A stretch of 64,000 bases of DNA from Methylococcus sp. Mc7 (GTDB lineage Bacteria; Pseudomonadota; Gammaproteobacteria; Methylococcales; Methylococcaceae), in NCBI RefSeq assembly GCF_019285515.1, contig NZ_CP079095.1:1739501-1803500 (forward strand). The letters run 5' to 3'. The translations under genes were made by a program, and so were the position numbers. Numbering within the stretch: position 1 is the stretch's first letter; each line of letters opens with the position of its first letter. Under the pieces are notes generated by a model. That model saw only the letters and a list, made by a program, of their open reading frames with translations. It did not search any database and was not told the DNA's origin. This document shows positions 52,887 to 64,000 of this stretch, piece after piece.

Positions 52887-54213
52887 CAACAGAACCCAAC
52901 TCGAACGGCTCGAATCGCTGACCCGGTACTGCCTGGACGAAGCCGCCAAACAGGGCGCCAGCGCGGCCGAAGTCGGCTGCAGCGCCGACCAGGGCCTCTC
53001 GCTCACCGTCCGGCTGGGCGAGGTGGAAACCATCGAGCACCACCGCAGCCAGGGCCTCGGGATCACCGTGTACTACGGCCAGCGCAAGGGCTCGGCCAGC
53101 ACCACGGACCTCGGCGAGCGTGCCCTGACCGAAACCGTGGGCGCGGCCTGCCGGATCGCCCGCTACGGCGCGGAAGACCCCTGCGCCGGTCTGCCCGACG
53201 CCGAGCTGCTGGCCCAGGACATCCCGGAACTCGATCTCTACCATCCCTGGACGCTGGACGCGGAGCAAGGCATCGAATTGGCCCTGGCCTGCGAAAACGC
53301 GGCGCGGGGCTATTCCGACGCCATCACCAATTCGGAAGGGGCCAGCCTCAACGCCTTCGAAGGCGTCCGGGTACTGGGCAACAGCTTGGGCTTCCTGCAC
53401 GGCTACGCCAGCAGCCGCCACAGCCTGTCGTGCTCGGTGATCGGCGAGAGCGACGGCGGCATGCAGCGCGACGACTGGTGGACCGTGGCGCGCAATCCGG
53501 CCGAACTGGAATCCGCCGAGGCGGTAGGGCGCAAGGCCGCCGAGCGCACCGTGCGCAGGCTGGGGGCGCAGGGCCTGTCGACCCGGCAATGCCCCGTGCT
53601 GTTCGCCGCCGACGTAGCCTCCGGCTTGATCGGCCATCTGATCGCAGCGATCCGCGGCGGCAATCTCTACCGCAAGTCCTCGTTCCTGCTCGACGCCCTG
53701 GGCCAGCGCATCTTCCCCGAGTTCGTCCACATCCACGAACTGCCGCACCTGCCCCGGGGCTTAGGCAGCGCCCCCTACGATGCCGAAGGCGTGGCGACGC
53801 GGGCGCGCGACCTGGTCCGCGGCGGCGTATTGGAATCCTACGTGCTGAGCACTTACTCGGCCCGAAAGCTGGGGATGCAGACGACCGGCAACGCTGGCGG
53901 CGTGCACAATCTGATCGTCGACTCGGGCAATGAGGGCTTCGACGCCCTGATCCGGCGCATGGGCACCGGTTTGGTCGTCACCGAATTGCTGGGGCAGGGC
54001 GTCAATATCGTCACCGGCGACTACTCGCGCGGCGCGGCGGGCTACTGGGTCGAGAATGGCGAGATCCGGTTCCCGGTCGAGGAAATCACCATCGCCGGCA
54101 ATCTCAGGGACATGTTCGGCCACATCGTCGCCGTCGGCAACGACGTCGACCTCCGCGGCAACGTCCGCACCGGATCGATTCTGATCGAATCCATGACGGT
54201 GGCGGGGAATTGA
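52879..54213 (+). CDS. pmbA: metalloprotease subunit PmbA/TldE
   Basis: 444 residues. It has the PmbA landmarks [58 protein letters not shown], and [15 protein letters not shown] near the C-terminus, followed by [18 protein letters not shown]. It lacks HExxH, as expected: the zinc site is on TldD. It is the last gene of the block, followed by a hairpin repeat. Confidence 0.96.
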
Positions 54214-54355
54214 CAGGCCGCGAGCCTGGTTTGCGAGTCATGCGTCGCATGCCCGGCGAGCGAATTGCCGTGCCGGAGTCGGGGTGCGAACGGCCTCCGG
54301 CTCGGGTAATGCCATGGAGGCAAGTCCTTCCGACTCACGCCGGGAGGGGGCTGCT

Positions 54356-54378
54356 CCCTTCTCCCAGCGGGAGAAGGG
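54356..54378 (+). terminator. 10-bp perfect hairpin between convergent genes
   Basis: CCCTTCTCCC and GGGAGAAGGG pair around AGC. The sequence with its GGGCCGGGGATGAGG flank is a dispersed repeat type known from many proteobacterial genomes. It could terminate pmbA and the minus-strand gene at 54398. Confidence 0.55.
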
Positions 54379-54397
54379 CCGGGGATGAGGGTGGGAT

Positions 54398-54772
54398 TCA
54401 GCCTTTCGCTTCCAGCAGCTCCGCGACAAGCTTGAGCTGAGCCGAATATTGGGGTATTTCTGGGATTTTCCAGGTTTTTCCCGTCACATGGGCCAGCAGG
54501 TTATTCAGCCAGAGCCTGTTGGACCGGGCCTGCTGGACGACGAATTGAAAGGATGTTTCGTCGGAGATGATATAAAAATCTTCAAGCCAGACTTCGATCG
54601 TTTCCGATTCGCCGGTGAGGTTGATTGCGACGTATGCTTTTCGCGTATCGATGTCAAAGGCAAAATAAGTCAGCTCCGCGATGCCTTTGAGAATGATATT
54701 TGCGACCCACAAAACCAGGAATTTCGGGGTCCACTTGATCGCGAGTTTGACGAGGCTGGCTTTGTAGCTCAT
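54398..54772 (-). CDS. hypothetical protein
   Basis: 124 residues, not recognised. The first 35 are amphipathic to hydrophobic (LAIKWTPKFLVLWVANIILKGIAELTYFAF) and may form one membrane helix. The middle is beta-like (TRKAYVAINLTGESETIEVWLEDFYII), and the end helical (YSAQLKLVAELLEAKG). There is no signal peptide with a cleavage site. It stands alone between pmbA and the BFD-like gene. It could be a small inner-membrane protein with a cytoplasmic domain. Confidence 0.6.
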   Translation of the reverse strand: MSYKASLVKLAIKWTPKFLVLWVANIILKGIAELTYFAFDIDTRKAYVAINLTGESETIEVWLEDFYIISDETSFQFVVQQARSNRLWLNNLLAHVTGKTWKIPEIPQYSAQLKLVAELLEAKG

Positions 54773-54860
54773 ATCTAGAATTTATAGAGGGTGACGGGGT
54801 ATTCGGATTGTAGCTGCTCTTTGCTTCGACCGGCAAGAGGGAGGCAGAGCGGTTCAGGCA

Positions 54861-55082
54861 TCAGCCTGGATCGGGGGAAGCGGCTAAAAGGTATTCGGCC
54901 AACAGCGCCATAATATCGGTATCGCAAGCCCCGCAACCGGAACATGCGCCCGTCGCTCTCGATATCCCGTCGATATCGGTAACGCCCTTATCGAACTGCC
55001 GCCTGATTTGCTGGGCCGTCGTGCCGCTGCAGCGGCAAATGACATCTCGTCTATCGTCCGGGATTGCGTCACCCATCGCCAT
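54861..55082 (-). CDS. BFD-like [2Fe-2S]-binding protein
   Basis: 73 residues. The four cluster cysteines are in VICRCSGTTAQQIRRQF (C-x-C) and ATGACSGCGACDTDI (C-x2-C), the pattern of bacterioferritin-associated ferredoxin and the NirB/NasA BFD domain. Bfd donates electrons to release iron from bacterioferritin. No bacterioferritin gene is near in this window. The ATG at 55082 is used; the next Met is two codons in. Confidence 0.85.
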   Translation of the reverse strand: MAMGDAIPDDRRDVICRCSGTTAQQIRRQFDKGVTDIDGISRATGACSGCGACDTDIMALLAEYLLAASPDPG

Positions 55083-55095
55083 GCGCCAACTTCAC

Positions 55096-55125
55096 GTAGG
55101 TCCGATTAGCGCAGCGTAATCGGAC
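55096..55125 (+). repeat. REP-like element, copy 2
   Basis: GTAGGTCCGATTAGCGCAGC, then GTAATCGGAC, with an 8-bp stem TCCGATTA/TAATCGGA. It lies 4 bp past the end of a RAYT gene, the typical REP-RAYT association. Copy 1 is at 37573. Confidence 0.8.
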
Positions 55126-55129
55126 AAAT

Positions 55130-55623
55130 TCATTCGCCGCACCAGTCCGCCGAATAAATACCTTTCGCAACGTACCGGTGAAAGGTGGAATAAGGCCAAT
55201 CCTGTGCACGCATGACATGGCCATGTTTCAGCGGATTCACATGCACATAATCCAATAGTCGGCATCGTCTCGGATCAAATGCTCCCAATAATGACGCTGC
55301 CAGATTCCGCGCTCCCCGGCGGCCTTGCGGATATCCGACCGGCGTTCGGTCTTGGGTAATGCACGCGAAAATCCGCTCTTGATCAATCGCCATCGTAGGC
55401 TGAAATCGCTATCGCCGGGCGGCAAGGTCCACACGCAATGCAGGTGATCCGGCAATACCACCCAGGCATCGATTCGGAAAGGGTGACGCGAACGCACCCG
55501 CCTCACCGTCTCGCGTAACAAATCGATCTCGCGGACCAATAGATCGTTGCCGTAGCGTTGCAGCAGATTGACCGTAAAGAACCAAGTACCACCAGGCACA
55601 AACGCGCGTCGATAGTTTGGCAT
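55130..55623 (-). pseudogene. REP-associated tyrosine transposase (RAYT), frameshifted
   Basis: The first frame reads MPNYRRAFVPGGTWFFTVNL, has the HuH motif in VVLPDHLHCVW, and continues to QRHYWEHLIRDDADYW, where it stops at 55237. The neighbouring frame continues as LLDYVHVNPLKHGHVMRAQDWPYSTFHRYVAKGIY and ends at 55130. A small deletion after DADY, within GACTATTGGATTATG, explains this, since the family has DADY-x-RHxDYVHxNPxKHG. The catalytic tyrosine lies near the break. The protein is probably not made in full. Confidence 0.85.
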
Positions 55624-55727
55624 GTCCGTTTTCCGCTATTGAAGTAGGCGTTATCGCCTGATGCCAGCCATTCGTCCTACGCGAGCTATTTTTTATTTTG
55701 CCGCGTCCTTTGTATCATTCGGATCGG

Positions 55728-56417
55728 TCACTCTTTGGTGTTGTAACCACGAGGTGTTTCAAGAAGCCGAAGTTGTGGGTCAACGTGGCCTTTGCGGCGC
55801 GCTACGCCGTAGTAAGTGTTTTCTTCCACGTCTTCGTTGCCCCACTGATTCCATCCCGTACGACGAAAACGAGCGAACAGCTCCAGATAGGGGCCGGGAG
55901 AGCATGCCTCAATAAGCTCGTAAATTTCATCTGGTTTGCGCGAATGCTCCCGCTTCCGACTGGAAAAGAGATTAACCTGTGTCCGGCCAGGGGGGAGAGT
56001 GCGCATGCTTCCACGAACTCCGAATAATACTAGCTCGGTGACATTTCTGAAATAGAAACCGACGCCGCGCCCATCGGGGCCACCATCCTTCCTTACCTTG
56101 TACCAAACTAGATTTGACTTGTAAGTGAAACCCCAAGCCTCCATGACTTTGAGGCCTTCTTGCAACAAGGCATTAGGGACCCAGAGATAGAGATGCGATT
56201 TTGCTGCGGCAAGTCTGGCAACTGGAAGTTCCACGATTTCTTTCAATTCCATTGTCGGATATCTGAGAAGTCGTCTGTGCTCTGGCGCCATCTTTCCTGT
56301 CCGATTTTGGAATTGCCAAGGTGGGTCTGCCAAGATCGTCGAGTATTGGCCCCCTATCTTCGCTAATAAATCTTCAGATGGGTTCGGTTCCGCAATGCTA
56401 TATATTTGAGCAGTCAT
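55728..56417 (-). CDS. MT-A70-type adenine methyltransferase of a restriction-modification pair
   Basis: 229 residues. The catalytic DPPW is at residues 31-34, followed by YPTMELKEIVELPVARLAA, HLYLWVPNALLQEGLKVMEAWGF, and KPDEIYELIEACSPGPYLELFAR. This is the MT-A70/M.MunI group, which methylates adenine N6 in bacterial restriction systems. It starts 15 bp after the BglII-like endonuclease gene and should protect the same site. Both genes are on the minus strand. Confidence 0.9.
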   Translation of the reverse strand: MTAQIYSIAEPNPSEDLLAKIGGQYSTILADPPWQFQNRTGKMAPEHRRLLRYPTMELKEIVELPVARLAAAKSHLYLWVPNALLQEGLKVMEAWGFTYKSNLVWYKVRKDGGPDGRGVGFYFRNVTELVLFGVRGSMRTLPPGRTQVNLFSSRKREHSRKPDEIYELIEACSPGPYLELFARFRRTGWNQWGNEDVEENTYYGVARRKGHVDPQLRLLETPRGYNTKE

Positions 56418-56432
56418 CGTTTTTTATCCTTT

Positions 56433-57161
56433 TCACACAACTACGACGTCTTTGGGAATCCCAATTAACAGAAGTGGGCATGGATTTCCTACGCCGCGCC
56501 GGACGCGGTCTTCAAGCTTTCGCCAGTGTGTTGTCGCCTCCCCGAATTTGTCCGAAACGAAGGCATGGGCCCACCCTTCTTGGAAAGAACCCTTTGACTG
56601 CACAGCTTTTTCAATTATACCAAGCTGTCGCTTGGTTGGTGAATAATACTCGGATAATGCAGCGGGCTCGCTAATGCCATGCTTGCGAGCAAATTCAGCC
56701 ACAAAGTCTCTGAGCGAATCTTGAAGGCTGGCACCCCTTGTAATGATTGCCCCAATTGAAATAACACCATCGGCGTGCAATCGTTTAAAATTCTCCAAGT
56801 CCCGATCAAAAAACGGATCTTTGTTGTTCCATTCGATCTCCAGCGCAAACGTGCCGGTTGGGAAGCGCTTGACGTGATCAATTTCATGTGAAATGGACTC
56901 TTTTTCTTCGCCATCAACGATCTTTTTAATCTCAAAATTATGTTTAGTCCACCCGCAATCATCAGTCAATGCCCGCCGCAAGCGTTGCGTCAACTCACCC
57001 TCTCCACCGCCGCCTCGGACCAACTCCTCGGCTGGGAGTTGAATAGCTAAAAGGACCTTCTCGAGTTCGGTAACCGCGTCGGCCATGTCGTGAGTTAGTA
57101 TCGCCTCTGCGTGATGCAGCGTCATGACTTGAAAGCCATTTTTCTTAATTTTTTCGAACAT
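56433..57161 (-). CDS. BglII/BstYI-family type II restriction endonuclease
   Basis: 242 residues. The family core is visible: HEIDHVKRFPTGTFALEIEWNNKDPFFDRDLENFKRLHADG, with acidic catalytic residues at Asp95, Glu108 and Glu110 in place of a plain PD-ExK. Later GFQEGWAHAFVSDKFG-like text (SFQEGWAHAFVSDKFGEATTHW) also fits. Known members cut around GATC (BglII AGATCT, BstYI RGATCY), so a GATC-containing site is likely. The exact flanks cannot be read. The gene lies directly upstream of its methyltransferase. Confidence 0.85.
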   Translation of the reverse strand: MFEKIKKNGFQVMTLHHAEAILTHDMADAVTELEKVLLAIQLPAEELVRGGGGEGELTQRLRRALTDDCGWTKHNFEIKKIVDGEEKESISHEIDHVKRFPTGTFALEIEWNNKDPFFDRDLENFKRLHADGVISIGAIITRGASLQDSLRDFVAEFARKHGISEPAALSEYYSPTKRQLGIIEKAVQSKGSFQEGWAHAFVSDKFGEATTHWRKLEDRVRRGVGNPCPLLLIGIPKDVVVV

Positions 57162-57278
57162 TTCGACTGTTCCTGTATGTAAGTTTCAAGCCAGCTGTTA
57201 TCTGGTTCCCGCTTTGTTACTAACAGAATCCATCACTAATTTGTTTATAGGCTTGACCGCCGTGGACTGAATGCCGCA

Positions 57279-60107
<2,829 letters not shown>

Positions 60108-60261
60108 GCGCTCGCCGCGTGGTTAAACGCCCGAATATAAGGGTTTTGGTGGCGCTTTGGCAAAGCGGCGCAGCGGCGTCCGAAGCCGGCCGGGCCTGCC
60201 GGACGGCCGTCCGGCGCTTGGTGTACCATCACGACTTTCCGCCCCATCCCGGAGGGACGTC

Positions 60262-62976
60262 ATGCACGAACCGATTCCGCGCCCTTGGCATCATGTTCCG
60301 ACCGACTCCGTCCCGGAGCTGCTCGGCGTCGACGCCGGACGAGGGCTCAGTGAAAGCGAAGCCGAACGGCGGCGTGAGCGCCACGGTCCCAACCGTCTCA
60401 CGCCCAAGCGGGGCAAGAGCGCCATCGCCCTGTTCCTGTCCCAATTCCACCACCCGCTCGTCTACATCCTCCTGGTTTCCGCCGGCGTGACCGGATTCCT
60501 CAAGAGCTGGGTGGATTCCGCCGTCATCTTCGGCGTCGTTTTCATCAATGCGGTGATCGGCTTCATCCAGGAGATCAACGCGCTGCGTTCCATCGATGCG
60601 CTGGCGCGGGTGCTCAGCCAGAGCGCAGCGGTCCTGCGGGAGGGGGGCCGGCGGGTGGTGCCGGCGGAGGATCTGGTGCCGGGCGACATCGTGTTTCTGC
60701 AGTCCGGCGACAAGGTGCCGGCGGACCTGCGACTGCTGCGTCACAAGGAATTGCAGATCGATGAATCGACCCTGACCGGTGAATCGGTGCCGGTCGAGAA
60801 GGGATGCGACCCTTTGCCGGACGACACCCTGCTGGCCGACCGCAATAACATGGCCTATTCCTCCACCCTGGTCAGCTATGGGACCGGCGTCGGAATCGTC
60901 GTCGCCACCGGCGATGTCACCGAGATCGGGCGCATCAACCGGATGATCCGGGAAGCCGGCGAACTGGAAACGCCCCTGACCCGCAAGATAGGCCATTTCA
61001 GCCGGGTACTGATGTGGTTCATCGTCGCGCTCGCGGCGCTCACCTTCCTGGCCGGCTATTGGCGCGGGGAAGATCTGGCCGGGACTTTCATCGCCTCGGT
61101 GGCGCTGGCGGTCGCCGCGATTCCGGAAGGATTGCCGGTGGCCGTGACCATCACGCTGGCCATCGGCGTGCGGCGCATGGCCGGCCGCCACGCCATCATC
61201 CGCAAGCTGCCGGCGGTGGAGACCCTCGGCGGCACCACCATCATCTGTTCGGACAAGACGGGAACCTTGACCCAGAACCAGATGACCGTCAAAGCCGTCT
61301 ACGCGGGCGGAGACCGGTTCGCGGTGGGCGGTTCCGGGTACGCTCCCGAGGGCGAATTCCTGCGCGAAGGCGGCGAGATCGATCCCGCCGCCCATCCCGT
61401 CTTGCTGGAAACCCTGAAAGCCGGCTTGTTGTGCAACGACGCCCGGCTGGTGCGGGAGGACGAGTTCTGGCGAATCGAAGGGGATCCCACCGAAGGGGCG
61501 TTGCTGGTCTGCGCCCACAAGGCGGGCCTGCATCATGGTGCCATGGCTGAGTCGCACCCGCGGTTGGATGCCATTCCCTTTGAGTCTGTGCATCAGTTCA
61601 TGGCCACCCTTCACCACAACAGGGCCGAAAATACCCGCCATGTGTACCTGAAGGGTTCCGTGGAAAGCATTCTGAGTCGCTGCGATTCGGCCTTCGGCAG
61701 AGAATTGGCGCCGGAACCGCTCGATCCAGAGGCCATCCATCGTGAAGTGGACGCCATGGCGGCCCAGGGTCTGCGTGTCCTGGCGTTCGCCCGGGGCGAA
61801 CGGCCGTCCGACGACCCCACGGTGGAGCACGGGCACGTGAGCGCCGGCCTGAGCTTTCTCGGCCTTCAAGGCATGATCGACCCGCCCCGACCGGAGGCTG
61901 TCCGGGCCGTCGCCTCCTGCCGCGCCGCGGGCATCGGGGTGAAGATGATCACCGGCGACCACATCGGCACCGCCGTCGCGATCGCCGGGCAGATCGGCCT
62001 GAACGGCGAAGCTGCGAACGTGAACGCCATCGACGGCAGAGCCTTGGCCGCGATTCCGGACGCGGCGCTGCCCGAGGCCGCCGAGCGGACGGCGGTGTTC
62101 GCCCGCGTCGCGCCCGAGCAGAAGCTGCGCCTCGTCCAAGCCCTGCAGACCCGTGGTCACATCGTCGCCATGACCGGGGACGGGGTGAACGACGCCCCCG
62201 CGCTGCGCCAGGCCAACATCGGCGTGGCCATGGGCATCACCGGCACCGAGGTGTCCAAGGAGGCCGCCGCCATGGTCCTGACCGACGACAACTTCGCTTC
62301 GATCGCGGCTGCCGTGGAGGAGGGACGGGGTGTCTACGACAACCTGGTGAAATTCATCACCTGGACCCTTCCCACCAACATCGGCCAGGGCCTGGTCATC
62401 CTGATCGCGGTGTTCGCGGGCATCGCCCTGCCCATCCTGCCCGGGCAGATCCTCTGGATCAACATGACCACCGCCGTGCTGCTCGGCCTGCCCTTGGCCT
62501 TCGAGGCCAAGGAGCCGGATATCATGCGGCGGCCGCCGCGCAACCCCGAGCAGCCTATCCTCACCCGCCGGCTTATGTTCCGCACCCTCTGGGTGGGGTT
62601 GCTGCTGTGCGCGGGCTCGTTCGGCTTGTTCGAATGGGAGCTGACGCACGAGGAGAGCGTCGACAAGGCACGTACCGCAGCGGTCAACTTCTTTTGCGTC
62701 GGCCAGGCGTTCTATCTGCTCAACTGCCGCTCCCTCAGCCATTCGATGCTGAAGCTGGGCGTGTTTTCCAACCCTTGGATCTGGGGCGGGATCGGGGCGA
62801 TGATGCTGGCGCAGACCGGCTTCGTCTACGCGCCGGTCATGCACTGGCTGTTTCATTCCGAACCCATCGGACTGGACGAATGGCTGCTGACCCTGGCGGG
62901 CGGCGTCGTGATCTTCTGGGCGGTCGGTCTGGAGAAACTCGCTTACCGGCGCCTTTCCCGAGTCGGGAGACGGTGA
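60262..62976 (+). CDS. P-type cation-transporting ATPase (P2 class)
   Basis: 904 residues from ATG 60262, chosen for the GGAGGGA box before it. The N-terminal cation ATPase domain is followed by TGES (LTGESVPVEK), helix M4 with IPEGLPVAV, the phosphorylation site DKTGTLT (Asp331), the nucleotide-binding domain, GDGVNDAP in the hinge, and six C-terminal membrane helices. PEGLP with this length matches calcium- or sodium-pumping P2 ATPases. The ion is not certain. Its stop overlaps the next start by one base. Confidence 0.92.
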   Translation: MHEPIPRPWHHVPTDSVPELLGVDAGRGLSESEAERRRERHGPNRLTPKRGKSAIALFLSQFHHPLVYILLVSAGVTGFLKSWVDSAVIFGVVFINAVIGFIQEINALRSIDALARVLSQSAAVLREGGRRVVPAEDLVPGDIVFLQSGDKVPADLRLLRHKELQIDESTLTGESVPVEKGCDPLPDDTLLADRNNMAYSSTLVSYGTGVGIVVATGDVTEIGRINRMIREAGELETPLTRKIGHFSRVLMWFIVALAALTFLAGYWRGEDLAGTFIASVALAVAAIPEGLPVAVTITLAIGVRRMAGRHAIIRKLPAVETLGGTTIICSDKTGTLTQNQMTVKAVYAGGDRFAVGGSGYAPEGEFLREGGEIDPAAHPVLLETLKAGLLCNDARLVREDEFWRIEGDPTEGALLVCAHKAGLHHGAMAESHPRLDAIPFESVHQFMATLHHNRAENTRHVYLKGSVESILSRCDSAFGRELAPEPLDPEAIHREVDAMAAQGLRVLAFARGERPSDDPTVEHGHVSAGLSFLGLQGMIDPPRPEAVRAVASCRAAGIGVKMITGDHIGTAVAIAGQIGLNGEAANVNAIDGRALAAIPDAALPEAAERTAVFARVAPEQKLRLVQALQTRGHIVAMTGDGVNDAPALRQANIGVAMGITGTEVSKEAAAMVLTDDNFASIAAAVEEGRGVYDNLVKFITWTLPTNIGQGLVILIAVFAGIALPILPGQILWINMTTAVLLGLPLAFEAKEPDIMRRPPRNPEQPILTRRLMFRTLWVGLLLCAGSFGLFEWELTHEESVDKARTAAVNFFCVGQAFYLLNCRSLSHSMLKLGVFSNPWIWGGIGAMMLAQTGFVYAPVMHWLFHSEPIGLDEWLLTLAGGVVIFWAVGLEKLAYRRLSRVGRR

Positions 62977-63923
62977 TGATCGTCCGAAGCGGCACCACCC
63001 TGTGGCGGGCTTTGCGCAGCGACTGGCCCGCCTTGCTCTATTTCCTGGCGCTGGCGCTGCTGGCTGAGTTCATCTACGAGTACACCCGCCTGGAACACAC
63101 GGCGCTCCCGTTGCTGCCGCTGAGCGTTCTGATCACGGCCATGTCGATCTTCCTCGGATTCCAGGTCAACCAGTGCTACGAGCGCTGGTGGGAGGCGCGG
63201 CGCCTGTGGGGGCAGTTGGTCAACGTGAGCCGATCGTTCGGACGCCAGGTGACGACCTTGCTGACGCCAAAGCGCATCGCGGGGATCGCGGACGAAGCTC
63301 AGGCAGAGGCGTTGCAGCGGGAGCTGCTCCATCGGCAGATCGCCTACGTCAACGCGTTGCGCATCGGCCTGCGCTCCGGCGGCGGGCTGGCGGAGGAAGA
63401 CTGGCGAATTTTCGGCGGCTGGCTTGGCGAGAGCGAAATCGAGCGCTTGCGACGTGCGCGCAATGCGCCGACGCAGCTGATCCAGCGCCAGGCCGAAAGG
63501 CTCGCCGAAATCATCGGCACCGACTGGACTGAGCAGCAAATCCTGTTGCAGCTCGACGACTCCCTCAATCTGTTCTACGACGTCCAGGGCGGCTGCGAAC
63601 GCATCAAACGCACCGCGTTTCCCGACCGTTTCCGGTTTCACACCCATGCCTTCGTCTGGCTGGTCGCCAGCCTGATCCCGTTCAGTCTGATCCAGACCGA
63701 CCAGCGCTTCGACGTGGTGGCCATCGTCATGGAGACGCTGCTGGCTTTCGTGTTCGTCACCATCGAGCGGCTCGGTTCGGAACTGCGTGACCCGTTCGAG
63801 AACCATGTCAACGACACGCCCATGTCGGCTCTTTGCCGCACGATCGAAATCGATCTCAGGCAGCAGCTCGGCGAAGCCGAAGTCCCGCCCCCGCTCGATC
63901 CGGCGAAAGGTGTCCTGATGTAG
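62976..63923 (+). CDS. bestrophin-like channel protein (UPF0187)
   Basis: 315 residues. Two membrane helix pairs (WPALLYFLALALLAEFIY and LPLLPLSVLITAMSIFLGFQ at the N-terminus; FVWLVASLIPFSLI and VVAIVMETLLAFVFVTIERLG later) flank a cytoplasmic helical domain. The motif NQCYERWWEARRLWGQLVN and the end DPFENHVNDTPM are diagnostic of bacterial bestrophins, pentameric ion channels. Its ATG overlaps the P-type ATPase stop (TGATG), so they are likely one operon for ion balance. Confidence 0.9.
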   Translation: MIVRSGTTLWRALRSDWPALLYFLALALLAEFIYEYTRLEHTALPLLPLSVLITAMSIFLGFQVNQCYERWWEARRLWGQLVNVSRSFGRQVTTLLTPKRIAGIADEAQAEALQRELLHRQIAYVNALRIGLRSGGGLAEEDWRIFGGWLGESEIERLRRARNAPTQLIQRQAERLAEIIGTDWTEQQILLQLDDSLNLFYDVQGGCERIKRTAFPDRFRFHTHAFVWLVASLIPFSLIQTDQRFDVVAIVMETLLAFVFVTIERLGSELRDPFENHVNDTPMSALCRTIEIDLRQQLGEAEVPPPLDPAKGVLM

Positions 63924-64000
63924 GCGCCAGTTCCGCCGGCGGGTTTCCGGACACCCCGGGCGCGGCGAAGCTGGTACCATTATGAATTTGGAAGCGCCCC

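Noticed and set aside
60108-60261. Expected LexA (SOS) box upstream of uvrA
   Set aside because: No CTGT-N8-ACAG-like sequence is visible in the divergent region.
60229-62856. Long minus-strand open frame opposite the P-type ATPase
   Set aside because: No recognisable motifs, and it overlaps a gene with complete P-type ATPase signatures.

Overview
The window looks like the chromosome of a GC-rich gammaproteobacterium. The strongest evidence is the housekeeping order nadA, rlmH, maf, rng, yhdP, nitrilase, tldD, pmbA at 43-54 kb. A sodium-type (N-ATPase) Fo operon and the repeat and transposon families would suit a methanotroph of the Methylococcus type, but that genus call is an inference and no 16S gene is present to test it.

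Layout. 0-11.7 kb: exported repeat proteins (pentapeptide, TolB-like propeller, VTxVW repeats with InlB-like C-terminal repeats), an S9 peptidase, two AraC-type regulators, two paralogous small secreted proteins of unknown family, and a subtilisin. 11.7-13.8 kb: an Fo-only remnant of an N-ATPase operon (atpQ-like, atpB, atpE, atpF) with no F1 genes beside it. 13.9-15 kb: an MntA/HepT toxin-antitoxin pair with a frameshifted toxin, lying between atpQ and a 141-bp copy of part of atpQ.

15.1-31.7 kb is the most notable region: a chromosomal integron. intI is on the minus strand, an attI-like core follows, and at least 15 attC sites separate plus-strand cassettes. The cargo includes two hydrolases, a complete restriction-modification pair, a DsbA-like isomerase, a HAD phosphatase, a GFA protein, a GNAT, small exported and membrane proteins, two methyltransferases, and several genes with no recognised function. 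A complete IS66 element (2352 bp, 8-bp target duplication) splits one methyltransferase cassette. A second, truncated IS66 ends the readable array.

31.7-37.1 kb is a nest of mobile DNA: the IS66 remnant is cut by a Y1 (RAYT-type) transposase element, which is itself split by a four-gene IS21-like element, and the 3' end of the RAYT gene is tandemly duplicated. 37-39.7 kb holds gene debris, a REP-like hairpin, a ParE-type toxin gene with an internal amber codon plus its antitoxin, and two AT-richer small genes.

40-54 kb is ordinary core genome: a CDP-alcohol phosphatidyltransferase, purM, a GT2 glycosyltransferase, a cupin, then the nadA-to-pmbA block. 54-57 kb carries small genes, a REP-RAYT pair (RAYT frameshifted) and a BglII/BstYI-type restriction enzyme with an MT-A70 methylase. 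57-64 kb is uvrA, divergent from a P-type cation ATPase and a bestrophin-like channel gene.
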